Shown piece after piece: positions 35,039 through 45,816 of a stretch of 64,000 bases of DNA (the stretch's first letter is position 1; the number at the start of each line of letters is the position of its first letter). The notes beneath the pieces are model-generated. The model was given only the letters and a program-made list of their open reading frames with translations, ran no database searches and was not told the DNA's origin. Origin of the DNA: Curvibacter sp. GWA2_64_110 (GTDB lineage Bacteria > Pseudomonadota > Gammaproteobacteria > Burkholderiales > Burkholderiaceae_C); contig MGPC01000007.1 of the NCBI GenBank assembly GCA_001797315.1, positions 124,001 through 188,000 of the forward strand. The letters are read 5' to 3'. Made by a program: the position numbers and the translations under genes.

Positions 35039-36708
35039 CGCTCCACCGTGAGTGCGGCGCGGGCCGGCACGTTGGCCAGCTGTTTCATCTCGCGCCGCAG
35101 GGCCACGGCATCCTGCGTGTGCAGGACATCGGCCTGGCTGAGTCGGAACACGCGCATGGCATCGGCCACGCCGCTTGCCTGCTGCTCCAGCGCGGCACCT
35201 GAACGGGCCAGGTCATGGACCAGCTGGTTGTTCTGCTGGGTCATCTCGTCCATGTGCACCATGGCCTCGTTGACCTGCTCGATGCCCAGATGCTGCTCAT
35301 CCACCGCCGTGTGGATCTCGGCGATCAAGGCATTGACCTGACGCGCGGCAGTGACCGCCTCTTCCATGGTGCGGCGGGCGTTGTCGCTGAGCTTGGTGCC
35401 GGCCACCACCTTGGCAGAAGACTCCTGGATCAGCTGCGCAATTTCGCGTGCCGCGCCCGAACTGCGCGTGGCCAGTTGTCGCACTTCGGCCGCCACCACC
35501 GCAAAGCCGCGCCCCTGCTCGCCGGCACGGGCGGCTTCCACCGCGGCGTTGAGTGCCAGCAGGTTGGTCTGGAAGGCGATGCTGTCGATCACCTGCACGA
35601 TTTCGCCGATGCGGCTGGACGACTCGTTGATCGCCTGCATGTTCTGCGTTACTTCCTGCACCGCCTGGCCGCTGCGTTCGGTGACGCCGGTCGCCTGCGC
35701 CGCCAGGCCCGCCGCCTGACGGGCCGCCTCGGCGGTCTGCTTGACGTTGCCGCTGATCTGCTCCATCGAAGCAGCCGTTTCCTCCAGCCGCGCGCCCTGG
35801 GACTGGGTGCGCTCGGACAATTCGCGGTTGCCGTTGGCCAGGCCATGCGTCTCGCTGCCCATGCGGTCCACTTCGGTACGGGCATCGCTGACGATGGAGC
35901 GGACATTGACGTTGAGCTGGTTCAGGGCGCGCTCCAGCCGGCCCATGGTGCCGCCGTTCTGGCTGTCCAGCGTGCGGGTCAGGTCGCCTGCGGCCATGCG
36001 GTTGGCAAAGCCGAGCAGGCGCTGCAACGGGCTGATGGTCAGGGCATGCAGGCGCCAGGCGCCCAGCAGGGCCAGCACGGCCATCAGCGCAAAGCCGCCG
36101 CCGAGCGTAGCCGGCGAAGCCGAGTCCCAGCCGCCGGCGGCCAGCACGCCGGTGCCCATGCCCAGCATGGCCAGCACGAGCGCCATGGTCACGGTCTGGG
36201 CTTCAGCCGTGGGTCGCAGCAGGCGCGCCAGACGTCCCGTCCAGGTATCGCGGTACAGCGCGCCATGGCGCAGGCGATGCACCAGCCGGCCGGCCTGCGC
36301 TTCTGCCCGCATGACGGCATACAGGCCTTCGGCCGCTTCGATCTGCTCGCGCGTGGGTTCGGTGCGCACCGACAGATAGGCCACCGGCCGGTCGCCCTCC
36401 ATCAGCGGCGTGGCATTCGCCACTACCCAGTAATGGTCGCCGTCCTTGCGCCGGTTCTTGACGATGCCGGTCCAGGGCAGGCCTTGCTCCAGCGTCGCCC
36501 ACAGGTCACGGAATGCCTCTTCCGGCACGTCCGGATGGCGCACCAGATTGTGCGGCTGGCCCAGCAATTCCTCCTTGGAGAAACCGCTGAGCTGGATGAA
36601 CACCTCATTGCAATAGGTGATGCGGCCTTTCAGGTCAGTAATCGAAACCACTGTCTGACCGGACGGGAAAGGATGCTCGCGTTGGGAAACGGGAAGATTG
36701 GTACGCAC
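35035..36708 (-). CDS. PAS-containing, Aer-like methyl-accepting chemotaxis protein
   Basis: Beginning at GTG 36708 ([11 protein letters not shown]), the 557-residue receptor has an N-terminal PAS domain at about 15-115. [29 protein letters not shown] and [17 protein letters not shown] are close to the Aer FAD-PAS pattern. Two membrane spans lie at about 170-230, followed by HAMP and a signalling domain with the [16 protein letters not shown] tip. No periplasmic sensor is present, so intracellular redox/energy sensing is inferred. It lies downstream of cheW and another MCP, and an FNR-type box precedes it. Confidence 0.9.
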   Translation of the reverse strand: MRTNLPVSQREHPFPSGQTVVSITDLKGRITYCNEVFIQLSGFSKEELLGQPHNLVRHPDVPEEAFRDLWATLEQGLPWTGIVKNRRKDGDHYWVVANATPLMEGDRPVAYLSVRTEPTREQIEAAEGLYAVMRAEAQAGRLVHRLRHGALYRDTWTGRLARLLRPTAEAQTVTMALVLAMLGMGTGVLAAGGWDSASPATLGGGFALMAVLALLGAWRLHALTISPLQRLLGFANRMAAGDLTRTLDSQNGGTMGRLERALNQLNVNVRSIVSDARTEVDRMGSETHGLANGNRELSERTQSQGARLEETAASMEQISGNVKQTAEAARQAAGLAAQATGVTERSGQAVQEVTQNMQAINESSSRIGEIVQVIDSIAFQTNLLALNAAVEAARAGEQGRGFAVVAAEVRQLATRSSGAAREIAQLIQESSAKVVAGTKLSDNARRTMEEAVTAARQVNALIAEIHTAVDEQHLGIEQVNEAMVHMDEMTQQNNQLVHDLARSGAALEQQASGVADAMRVFRLSQADVLHTQDAVALRREMKQLANVPARAALTVER

Positions 36709-36807
36709 GTGATCTTCAACAGTGATAACGGCCGGGCGCCCTGGAGCGCCCGGCCGATGCCTAAAAAGGATGGCCACCCTAAGGCAGCCCAGAACGCGTA
36801 ACTCTAC

Positions 36808-36821
36808 CTGATTTACATCAA
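36808..36821 (-). promoter_or_regulatory. FNR/ANR-type box upstream of the Aer-like receptor gene
   Basis: Read on the minus strand the site is TTGAT-GTAA-ATCAG, one mismatch from TTGATNNNNATCAA. It lies in the 136-base gap between the two MCP genes, about 100 bases upstream of the Aer-like start. An oxygen-responsive Fnr-type regulator binding before an aerotaxis receptor gene is biologically sensible. Confidence 0.5.
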
Positions 36822-36844
36822 GAAGAATTGCATCCGGAAACCGA

Positions 36845-38554
36845 TCAGAAAGATTCCCAGTCGTCCGTCTCCTGCACAGGGGCTGGTTTGACTGCCACCG
36901 ATGCGGCCGGCAGCGCCTTGACGTTGGCTGCAGGGGCTTTGCTGGCGGCGGGGGCGACCGTCACGGGCTGGGGAGGAGGCGCTGCGCGCAAAACCGGTTC
37001 GGCGGTCCGCTGCAGGTGGCTGTCAACCTTGAACACCGCCACCGTCTGCACCAGATCCTGCGCCTGGGCCCTGAGGCTGGAGGCGGCGGCCGCCATTTCC
37101 TCCACCAGCGCCGCGTTCTGCTGCGTCGCCTGGTCCATCTGTGTCACGGCCTCGCCCACCTGAGCCACGCCAGCGCTCTGCTCGGAGCTGGCAGCGCTGA
37201 TCTCGCCCATGATGTCGGTCACGCGGCGGATGCTGCTCACCACCTCGGTCATGGTGGTGCCGGCCTGATCGACCAGCACGCTGCCCTGCTCAACGCGCTG
37301 CACGCTCTCGTCGATGAGTGTCTTGATTTCCTTGGCGGCTTCGGCACTGCGGCCCGCCAGCGAACGGACTTCGCTGGCAACCACGGCAAAACCGCGGCCC
37401 TGTTCGCCGGCACGCGCGGCTTCCACCGCGGCATTGAGCGCCAGGATGTTGGTCTGGAAGGCGATGCCGTCAATGACGCTGATGATGTCGGCAATCCGCT
37501 TGCTCGAGTCATTGATACCCTTCATGGTGTCAACGACCTGGGCGACCACCTCGCCGCCTTGTACGGCCACGGTAGACGCGCTTTGGGCCAGCTGGTTGGC
37601 CTGACGCGCGTTGTCGGCGTTCTGTTTGACGGTGGAGCCGAGTTCTTCCATGCTGGCAGCGGTTTCTTCCAAGGCGCTGGCCTGGGACTCTGTGCGAGCC
37701 GAGAGGTCGGAATTGCCCTGGGCGATTTCGCTGGAGGCGGTCGCAACCGACTCACTGCCCTGGCGCACGCGGGTGACCACCTGGGCCAAGTTGGACTGCA
37801 TGGTTGCAAGCGCCTGCACCAGTTGACCGAGTTCATCCTTGCTGGAAACCGTCAGACGCTGGCTCAGATCGCCCTCACCGATACGGTGGGCTGCAGCCCG
37901 AGCCGTCTCCACGCCACGGGAAATGCTGCGCGAAAGATTCCAGCTGACCAGCGCCGCAAAAACCATCACCGCCAGCAGCATCAGCCCCGCCAACAGGTAG
38001 AGCTGATGAAACAGTTCCTTGATTTCATTGGCTGTGGCATGCGAATCGGCCACCAAGCCGTCAACCAGCACCTGCGTGGCACGAACGTAGTCATCGGTAA
38101 CAGGAACGAATTTGCTTTTCACCGACTCACGAGCACTGACCTCTTCCCCTGCCGCCTTCAGCGCATTGACCAGATCGCGCGCAGTCAGCCAGGCCTTGCG
38201 CACTTCGCCCACGTTCTCGGCACGTTTGCGCGTGGCCTCATCGGTGACCTTGGCCAGGAACGCCTTCTGGGTCTCGGTCGTACCCTTCGTCGTGTTCACC
38301 ATGGCCTCCTTGAAAAAGTCCAGCATGGCGCCGCCTTCGGAATAGCCAACCGCCAAGGAGCGAGCCGAGTTCTGCCGGACATCGCCCTGCCAGAGACCGG
38401 CCAGAGCCAGCAACTCGACCTGCTGCTCCATCCGGGCGGAGGCGTCGGAAACTTTCTCGATCCGCCAGGCCGTGACGGCAGCCAGCAGCAGAAACACCAC
38501 CATGATCACGGCAAAACCGAGATTCAGACGTGTCGAAATTTTGAAGTTGTTCAT
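36845..38554 (-). CDS. Methyl-accepting chemotaxis protein with CheR-docking tail
   Basis: The 569-residue receptor starts at ATG 38554. It has a first membrane helix (about 10-30), a periplasmic four-helix-bundle sensor (about 31-185), a second membrane helix (about 190-210), HAMP, and a signalling domain with [21 protein letters not shown] Pro/Ala-rich tail ends in DDWESF. DWESF resembles the NWETF pentapeptide that binds CheR/CheB on high-abundance receptors, which the other two MCPs here lack. It starts 18 bases after the cheW stop, so both come from one transcript. Confidence 0.93.
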   Translation of the reverse strand: MNNFKISTRLNLGFAVIMVVFLLLAAVTAWRIEKVSDASARMEQQVELLALAGLWQGDVRQNSARSLAVGYSEGGAMLDFFKEAMVNTTKGTTETQKAFLAKVTDEATRKRAENVGEVRKAWLTARDLVNALKAAGEEVSARESVKSKFVPVTDDYVRATQVLVDGLVADSHATANEIKELFHQLYLLAGLMLLAVMVFAALVSWNLSRSISRGVETARAAAHRIGEGDLSQRLTVSSKDELGQLVQALATMQSNLAQVVTRVRQGSESVATASSEIAQGNSDLSARTESQASALEETAASMEELGSTVKQNADNARQANQLAQSASTVAVQGGEVVAQVVDTMKGINDSSKRIADIISVIDGIAFQTNILALNAAVEAARAGEQGRGFAVVASEVRSLAGRSAEAAKEIKTLIDESVQRVEQGSVLVDQAGTTMTEVVSSIRRVTDIMGEISAASSEQSAGVAQVGEAVTQMDQATQQNAALVEEMAAAASSLRAQAQDLVQTVAVFKVDSHLQRTAEPVLRAAPPPQPVTVAPAASKAPAANVKALPAASVAVKPAPVQETDDWESF

Positions 38555-38572
38555 CAGGGTCTCCAGAGTCGG

Positions 38573-39091
38573 TCAATGCACGGCTTCGGCCATCAGCCCC
38601 ATCTCGGCACTGCTCATCAGTTTTTCGATATCGAGCAGAATCAGCATGCGCTCATCCAGCGAGCCGATCGCCAGCAGGTGGTCGCTGCCGATGGCAGAGG
38701 AAAATTCGGGCACCGGGCGCAGTTGCTGCGGCGTCAGCGTGATGACGTCCGACACGCTGTCAACGACCATGCCCACCACCTGCTGACCGATATTGAGCAC
38801 GATCACCACCGTGAAACCGTCGTAGTTGGCCTCATCCAGGTTGAACTTCAGCCGCATGTCGACAATCGGGACGATCACGCCACGCAGGTTGATCACGCCC
38901 TTGATGAAATCCGGCGCATTGGCCATGCGGGTGGGCTCTTCGTAGGAGCGGATTTCCTGCACACGCAGAATGTCGACACCGTACTCTTCCTTGCCCAGCT
39001 TGAAGGCCAGAAACTCACGGACCGAGGTCATCGCATCCGCCGCTCTGGGCGCTTTTTGACTGTTGCCGACTGCCGCTGTCTGCTGTTCCAT
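38573..39091 (-). CDS. cheW: Chemotaxis coupling protein CheW
   Basis: CheW links receptors to the CheA kinase. The 172-residue protein has a ~20-residue extension followed by a complete CheW fold: [34 protein letters not shown] and [12 protein letters not shown]. It is the first gene of a cheW-MCP-Aer-like-exonuclease series. The 267 bases upstream to the IclR gene contain no gene that I can support; part of it could hold the promoter, but no convincing sigma-28 site was found. Confidence 0.95.
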   Translation of the reverse strand: MEQQTAAVGNSQKAPRAADAMTSVREFLAFKLGKEEYGVDILRVQEIRSYEEPTRMANAPDFIKGVINLRGVIVPIVDMRLKFNLDEANYDGFTVVIVLNIGQQVVGMVVDSVSDVITLTPQQLRPVPEFSSAIGSDHLLAIGSLDERMLILLDIEKLMSSAEMGLMAEAVH

Positions 39092-39358
39092 AAAAGCCTT
39101 TCATATCAGGACATCCGCCCGAAATTCGCACCGCAGGTGCAGTGAAGGTGAACCGCCTCCGGGCCGGCGCGAACCGCGTGCGCGTTGGACGCGGCTTGAT
39201 CTCGGCTCCCGATGGCGCTGGCACCCTGGGGCCAGACCTGCTCACGAGAGGCCGAATTCTAGCCAGCGCGGTACGCCCGACAACGGTTTCGCACCGGGTC
39301 GTCGCCCGAATCGGCCATTTTTCAGCTTTGACCAAAAGTTACCTAAAGTTCTGAAGCC

Positions 39359-40141
39359 CTAAAGGATCAGCCTCAATTCGCGCGCAGCCTCCAGCATCAG
39401 GGGCAATAAATCGTGCCGCATGGTGTCCGGGGCCAAGCGCGCGGTCGACGCCACCACATTGAGCGCCGCCACGGTCTGCCCCTGCAGGTTGCGCAAGGGC
39501 ACGGCCAGGGCATGCACCCCCAATTCATGCTCTTCGCTGCTGAGACAGAAATCATCGCGGCGCACCTGCTCGACCACCCGGCGCAGTTGCGGTGCCGCGG
39601 TGACGGTGTGCACCGTCAGCCGCGCCAGCTGATGCTGTTTCAGCCAGTCATTGAAGGCGGCCTTCGGCATGGCTGCCAGCAGAACGCGCCCGGTGGAGGT
39701 GGCATGGACCGGCAGGCGCGCCCCCAGGTGCAGGCCATAGGCCAGGACCTGGGACAACCCATCGCTGCCGCCCTGCCGGATATTGCCGCTGCGCGCCACG
39801 ATCACGACTTCATCGCCGTTGAGCACGACGGCGGAAAAGGACTCGTGCGTCTGGGCGGCGAGCCGCTCCAGCGTGGGTTGCAGCACGCGCGGCAGCCGGG
39901 CCGAGGCCAGGTAGCTGCCGGAAAAACGCAGCACCTTGCTGGAAAGCCAGAAGTAGCGGCCGTCGCTTTCCAGGTAGCCCAGATGGGCCAGCGTCAGCAG
40001 GTGCCGGCGGGCCGCCGCGCGCGTGATGCCGGCCTTTTGCGCTGCCAGCGTGGCGTTGAGCCGCTGGCGCTCGGTATCGAAACTCTCCAGCACGGCCATG
40101 CCCTTGACCATGCCTTCGATGAGATCGGGTTTTGCAATCAT
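39359..40141 (-). CDS. pobR: IclR-family regulator, PobR/PcaU type
   Basis: The 260-residue protein starts at ATG 40141 after GAGGAAAG. It has an N-terminal winged helix (FDTERQRLNATLAAQKAGIT...AARRHLLTLAHLGYL) and a C-terminal IclR effector domain (SFSAVVLNGDEVVIVARSGN; VHATSTGRVLLAAM). These features and MIAKPDLIEGMVKGMAVLESF resemble PobR/PcaU/PcaR regulators of protocatechuate and 4-hydroxybenzoate genes. It is divergent from pobA with two perfect 13-bp direct repeats between, so it most likely activates pobA in response to 4-hydroxybenzoate. Confidence 0.8.
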   Translation of the reverse strand: MIAKPDLIEGMVKGMAVLESFDTERQRLNATLAAQKAGITRAAARRHLLTLAHLGYLESDGRYFWLSSKVLRFSGSYLASARLPRVLQPTLERLAAQTHESFSAVVLNGDEVVIVARSGNIRQGGSDGLSQVLAYGLHLGARLPVHATSTGRVLLAAMPKAAFNDWLKQHQLARLTVHTVTAAPQLRRVVEQVRRDDFCLSSEEHELGVHALAVPLRNLQGQTVAALNVVASTARLAPDTMRHDLLPLMLEAARELRLIL

Positions 40142-40199
40142 GAGTTTCTTTCCTCGGGCGGTGCCTCCCGGCAGCGGCGAACCAGCCCCATTGGGTGCG

Positions 40200-40232
40200 C
40201 GATGATCGCACACGGGAGGCGATGATCGCACA
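40200..40232. promoter_or_regulatory. Putative PobR operator: two 13-bp direct repeats
   Basis: CGATGATCGCACA occurs at 40200-40212 and again, identically, at 40220-40232. The copies are exactly 20 bases apart, about two helical turns, so both face the same side of DNA. They lie in the 165-base gap between pobR and pobA. IclR regulators of this branch are known to bind repeated elements. Confidence 0.7.
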
Positions 40233-40261
40233 ATTGATCTGGAGCAAGGAAGATTTTCTGA

Positions 40262-41497
<1,236 letters not shown>

Positions 41498-41530
41498 ACG
41501 GCTGCACGGCAGCAACGGCCGTGCAGCTGT
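41498..41530. terminator. Long hairpin between convergent pobA and response-regulator gene
   Basis: A stem of about 13 bp (core GCTGCACGGC / GCCGTGCAGC with a 7-base loop) begins at the end of pobA and ends 12 bases before the convergent gene's stop. No T tract follows on either strand. It may help end or protect both transcripts, but it is not a textbook intrinsic terminator. Confidence 0.4.
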
Positions 41531-41541
41531 TGAAAATGGCG

Positions 41542-42168
41542 TCAGGCGTTTGCCGCCTGTGCGGCTTGCAGACGGCGGGCGATGGTTTCGATTTCCGCGA
41601 AAGGCAGCGGCTTGCGGAACACCCAAGTCCCCTCGGGCAAGCCGCCTCGGCCGGCAATATCGTCCTTGCTCAACGCCGTGACAACGATGAGGCAGAGATC
41701 CTCATGACCGGAATCCGACTGCTTGAGTGAACGCACCATCTGGAAACCGTCCATGCCGGGCATGTCGAGGTCGGTCACCACCATGTCGGGATGAAGCTGC
41801 CCGATGCGCAGCAGCCCTTCGAAACCATTGACCGCGGTCCGGATCTCCACCGGGAAATCCCAGTCATCGACCACCATGCTGAAAAGATTCAACAGATCGG
41901 CGTCGTCGCCCATCACCAGCAAGCGGAGTGCTCTGACCTGCGATGCGGGCGCCTCGTTCTGGGCGACAGGCAGTGAAATCACCTGCGATCGTTCGGCCAT
42001 GAGCTTGTCAACCGCGCTGCGCGCAATGCGCCGGTGCCCGCCTGCCGTGCGCCATGCCGGTAACACGCCGGACTCCACCCACAGCTGCACCGTACGAACA
42101 GCCACGCCCAGGGCCTCGCCAGCCTCTCGGGTCGTCATCAACTCATCGTTGGCCGGTGTTTTTCGCAT
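41542..42168 (-). CDS. Response regulator with N-terminal excisionase/MerR-type HTH
   Basis: The 208-residue protein has an unusual order. A small MerR/excisionase-like DNA-binding domain is at about 8-60 (LMTTREAGEALGVAVRTVQLWVESG...GGHRRI). A receiver domain follows at about 80-200, with the phospho-acceptor in MVVTDLDMPGMDGFQMV, a conserved Thr region (LIVVTALS) and a lysine in VFRKPLPF. Most regulators have receiver first and HTH last. No histidine kinase gene is adjacent. No clear ribosome site was seen for ATG 42168, so the true start may differ. Confidence 0.8.
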   Translation of the reverse strand: MRKTPANDELMTTREAGEALGVAVRTVQLWVESGVLPAWRTAGGHRRIARSAVDKLMAERSQVISLPVAQNEAPASQVRALRLLVMGDDADLLNLFSMVVDDWDFPVEIRTAVNGFEGLLRIGQLHPDMVVTDLDMPGMDGFQMVRSLKQSDSGHEDLCLIVVTALSKDDIAGRGGLPEGTWVFRKPLPFAEIETIARRLQAAQAANA

Positions 42169-42395
42169 AGGGGGGTAAGCCTTGCAAGGCTGGCGCGATT
42201 CTATCGACTCCACCGCCGAACTCATACGGAAATCCGCCTTGCGTCCTCTGCATGGCAGTGGTACGGCATGCCGGCCTTGATCGGCACCAACGTATAGTGG
42301 CAGCACAGACGCTTTGCCCAGACCGGCAGGGCGAAAATCGACAGACCTCAGATCATTGGCGCTATTTCAATCGCATTTATTGACTCAACGTAAAA

Positions 42396-43265
42396 ATGAA
42401 AACAGCAAAGTCGCTTCAAGGCATCCGCATCCTCAGCCTGAGCCTGAATCTGCCGGGCCCGGCAGCACTGCTGCGTTGCCGTCACATGGGGGCGCACTGC
42501 ATCAAACTGGAGCCGCCATCCGGCGATCCGATGCGCCACTACCAGCGCAAGGCCTACGACGAGCTGCATCAAGGCATCCGCGTGCAGACGGCTGACCTCA
42601 AGACAAGCAGCGGACAAAACCGCCTGCAGCAGGAACTGGCCAAAGCCGACGTCCTGCTCACCTCGTTTCGCCCCTCGGCCCTGGCCAAACTGGGCTTGGG
42701 CTGGAAAGGGCTGCACAGGCTCTACCCGGCCCTGAGCCAGGTCGCCATAGTCGGCTCCGGCGGAGAACGTGCCGAAGAGCCCGGCCATGACCTCACCTAC
42801 CTGGCCGAGCAGGGCCTGGTCACCGGCCTGGACCTGCCGGCCACGCTTTACGCCGACATGGGGGGCTCCCTGCTGGCCAGCGAAGCCGTGCTGCAGGCCG
42901 TCATGCATCAGCAGCGCCATGGCAAAGGTATTTTTCTGGAAGTAGCCCTGTCCGACGCCGCCGCCTGGCTGGCCGCGCCCCGGCGCTGGGGCCTGACGCA
43001 AACCACCGGCGCGGTGGGCGGAGCCCATGCCGGCTATCGCGTTTATCCCTGCAAGGATGGCCGCGTGGCCGTGGCAGCACTTGAGCCGCATTTCGCGGCC
43101 GCCCTGTGCCAGGCGGCCGGCGTGGCTGTCAGCGACATGCGCAGCATGCTGGCCCCGGCCACGCAGCAGGCGGTTGCCGCCTTTTTGCTCACCCAAACCC
43201 GCCGCCAGCTCAACCGGTTGGCGGCAGTACAGGACATCCCGCTGCACACGCTATCAAAACAATAG
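42396..43265 (+). CDS. Short CaiB/BaiF (CoA-transferase family III)-like protein
   Basis: The 289-residue product resembles the N-terminal part of family III CoA transferases and alpha-methylacyl-CoA racemases: LQGIRILSLSLNLPGPAALL, HMGAHCIKLEPPSGDPMR, LTSFRPSALAKLGLG and GLDLPATLYADMGG. Family members are usually about 350-430 residues and have an aspartate after the GxP region. Here the protein is clearly shorter, and its last codons run into an interspersed repeat (43251-43287). It may be a shortened but working protein or a decayed gene. It is divergent from the HTH-receiver gene. Confidence 0.7.
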   Translation: MKTAKSLQGIRILSLSLNLPGPAALLRCRHMGAHCIKLEPPSGDPMRHYQRKAYDELHQGIRVQTADLKTSSGQNRLQQELAKADVLLTSFRPSALAKLGLGWKGLHRLYPALSQVAIVGSGGERAEEPGHDLTYLAEQGLVTGLDLPATLYADMGGSLLASEAVLQAVMHQQRHGKGIFLEVALSDAAAWLAAPRRWGLTQTTGAVGGAHAGYRVYPCKDGRVAVAALEPHFAAALCQAAGVAVSDMRSMLAPATQQAVAAFLLTQTRRQLNRLAAVQDIPLHTLSKQ

Positions 43266-43287
43266 CTGCTTGCGCTTATCCATCAAG
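43251..43287. repeat. Short interspersed repeat at the end of the CoA-transferase-like gene
   Basis: An AT-richer stretch containing CTATCAAAACAATAGCTGCT and TGCGCTTATCCATCAAG covers the last five codons and stop of the upstream gene. The GCTATC/AATAGC arms form a small inverted repeat. It resembles intergenic repeats known from Comamonadaceae, and the pattern GCTATCAAAA also occurs in purL near 11880-11895. Confidence 0.45.
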
Positions 43288-43330
43288 GTCTCGCGCCCGG
43301 ATGAATACCTGAAACAAAAAGAACGACAGC

Positions 43331-45673
43331 TCAGCGCGACTTGCGGACAGACTTCGTGGGGCGTGATGCGCTACCGGTGTCGCGTGGCGGCAGACCGGTG
43401 TGCTGGGTCAGGATGCGGCCTTTGACCGGCGCTTTCGCCTGGGTGGCGCCGGATGGTTTGGCTGCCACCGGTGTGCTGTTCTTGCGCCGCGCGCTGCTGT
43501 AACCGCCGTCCGTCAGCGGCTGCCAGGTCGGAATCAGGTGCTGCTTGCCGTTGCCGATCAGATCGGCCCGACCCATGACCTTGAGCGCCTCGCGCAGCAG
43601 CGGCCAGTTGTTGGGGTCGTGGTAGCGCAAAAAAGCCTTGTGCAGGCGGCGGCGTTTCTCGCCACGCACGATGTCCACGCCCTCGCCGCGCGCATCGCGG
43701 TGGATGCCCTTGAGCGTGTTCAGACCGGTGTGGTACATGGCGGTGGCCGTGGCCATGGGGCTGGGGTAGAAGGTCTGCACCTGGTCGGCACGGAAGCCGT
43801 TCTTCTTCAACCACAGGGCGAGGTTCATCATGTCCTCGTCGCTGGTGCCCGGGTGGGCGGCGATGAAGTAGGGAATCAGGAACTGCTTCTTGCCCGCCTC
43901 GGCGCTGTACTTTTCGAACATCTGCTTGAAGCGGTCGTAGGTGCCGATGCCCGGTTTCATCATCTTGGACAGCGGCCCCTGTTCGGTGTGTTCGGGTGCG
44001 ATCTTCAGGTAGCCGCCCACGTGGTGCGTCACCAGTTCCTTGACGTACTCAGGCGACTGCACCGCCAAGTCGTAGCGCAGGCCGGAGCCGATCAGGATCT
44101 TCTTGACACCTTTGAGTGCACGCGCCCGGCGGTACATGTGGATCAGCGCGCTGTGGTCGGTGTTGAGGTTCTGGCAGATACCAGGGTAGACACAGCTGGG
44201 TTTGCGACAGGCGGACTCGATTTCAGGCGACTTGCAGCCGATGCGGTACATGTTGGCGGTCGGGCCGCCCAGGTCGGAAATCACGCCGGTGAAGCCCTTC
44301 ACCTTGTCCCGGATCTCCTCCACTTCGTGGATGACGGAATCCTCCGAGCGGCTCTGGATGATGCGGCCCTCATGCTCGGTGATGGAGCAGAAGGTGCAAC
44401 CGCCAAAACAGCCGCGCATGATGTTGACCGAAAAGCGGATCATCTCCCAGGCCGGGATCTTGGTGGCACCGTCATGGCTGCCGTTCTCGTCGGCATAAGC
44501 CGGGTGCGGGCTGCGCGCATACGGCAGGCCGAACACGTAGTCCATCTCGGCCGTGGTCAGCGGGATCGGCGGCGGGTTGAGCCAGACGTCGCGCGCCGTC
44601 GTGCCTTCGCCATGCGCCTGCACCAGTGCACGCGCATTGCCCGGGTTGGTTTCCAGGTGCAGCACGCGGTTGGCGTGCGCATAGAGCACGGCATCCGACC
44701 TGACCTGCTCGTAGCTCGGCAGGCGGATCACGGTACGCTCGCGCGGCGGGCGCCGGGTTTTGCCTTGCAGTGCCGGGTTGGCGACGAAGGTCAGCGGCTG
44801 GATGGCCGGATTGACCACCGGCTCATCGCCGGCCTCCTTCGCGCACGTTCCACCCTTGGCCGCCGCCTGCTCGGCCGTGGTCAGGTACGGGTTGATGTGG
44901 TCTTCGACATGGCCCGGGGTATCGACCTCGGTCGAATCGATCTCGAACCACTCGGTGTCGCCCCCATGGGGAGACTCACGCCGCACGAAAGCCGTGCCGC
45001 GCACATCGGTGATCTGCTGCACCGGCACCTTGGCCGCCAGCCGGTGCGCCACCTCCACCAAGGCACGCTCGGCATTGCCGTAGAGCAGCAGGTCACATTT
45101 GCTGTCAACCACGATGGAGCGGCGCACCTTGTCGCTCCAGTAGTCGTAATGCGCAATGCGGCGCAGGGATCCTTCGATGCCGCCCAGAACGATCGGCACC
45201 TCGGAGTAGGCCTCGCGGCAACGCTGGCTGTAGACGATGGCGGCGCGGTCCGGCCGCCGGCCACCGACGTCACCCGGCGTGTAGGCATCATCGCTGCGGA
45301 TCTTGCGGTCCGCGGTGTAGCGGTTGATCATCGAGTCCATGTTGCCGGCCGTCACGCCCCAGAACAGGTTCGGCTTGCCAAGCACCTTGAAGGGCTCGGC
45401 GCTCTGCCAGTCCGGCTGGGCAATGATGCCGACCCGAAACCCTTGTGCTTCCAGCACGCGGCCGATCACCGCCATGCCGAAGCTCGGATGATCGACGTAG
45501 GCATCGCCCGTGACGAGAACAATGTCGCAGCTGTCCCAGCCGAGCTGCTCCATCTCGGCGCGGCTCATCGGCAGGAACGGGGCCGTGCCGAAACGCGCCG
45601 CCCAGTACTTGCGGTAGCTGGTCAGCGGCTTGGCGGCGCGCGGGAAAAAGGAGACGTCGACAGGGGCGTTCAT
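43331..45673 (-). CDS. YgiQ-family radical SAM protein
   Basis: The 780-residue protein begins at ATG 45673 ([20 protein letters not shown]) after GAGG. It has the long N-terminal YgiQ region ([34 protein letters not shown]), a radical SAM motif near residue 420 ([19 protein letters not shown], giving CxxxCxxC), and a basic C-terminal tail (TKSVRKSR). The family is conserved, but its reaction is not established to my knowledge. A 4Fe-4S cluster and S-adenosylmethionine use are inferred from the motif. It converges with the CoA-transferase-like gene and is divergent from the MgtC-like gene. Confidence 0.9.
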   Translation of the reverse strand: MNAPVDVSFFPRAAKPLTSYRKYWAARFGTAPFLPMSRAEMEQLGWDSCDIVLVTGDAYVDHPSFGMAVIGRVLEAQGFRVGIIAQPDWQSAEPFKVLGKPNLFWGVTAGNMDSMINRYTADRKIRSDDAYTPGDVGGRRPDRAAIVYSQRCREAYSEVPIVLGGIEGSLRRIAHYDYWSDKVRRSIVVDSKCDLLLYGNAERALVEVAHRLAAKVPVQQITDVRGTAFVRRESPHGGDTEWFEIDSTEVDTPGHVEDHINPYLTTAEQAAAKGGTCAKEAGDEPVVNPAIQPLTFVANPALQGKTRRPPRERTVIRLPSYEQVRSDAVLYAHANRVLHLETNPGNARALVQAHGEGTTARDVWLNPPPIPLTTAEMDYVFGLPYARSPHPAYADENGSHDGATKIPAWEMIRFSVNIMRGCFGGCTFCSITEHEGRIIQSRSEDSVIHEVEEIRDKVKGFTGVISDLGGPTANMYRIGCKSPEIESACRKPSCVYPGICQNLNTDHSALIHMYRRARALKGVKKILIGSGLRYDLAVQSPEYVKELVTHHVGGYLKIAPEHTEQGPLSKMMKPGIGTYDRFKQMFEKYSAEAGKKQFLIPYFIAAHPGTSDEDMMNLALWLKKNGFRADQVQTFYPSPMATATAMYHTGLNTLKGIHRDARGEGVDIVRGEKRRRLHKAFLRYHDPNNWPLLREALKVMGRADLIGNGKQHLIPTWQPLTDGGYSSARRKNSTPVAAKPSGATQAKAPVKGRILTQHTGLPPRDTGSASRPTKSVRKSR

Positions 45674-45816
45674 GGGACCTCGGGGCAACCTGCTAGTGTA
45701 AGGTTTTACGCCTTTTCGCGCCTGCCTGAGGGCTTCTACCGATCCGCCCCGGTTTGAGCCGGCGGCAAATCCGCCCATAATGGCCGCGGCCCTTCACTGC
45801 CACGGGATGCCCGTCC

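Noticed and set aside
39300-39325. Sigma-28-like promoter for cheW (GCCGATTC on the minus strand)
   Set aside because: The -10 is imperfect and nothing like TAAA is found at the required spacing.
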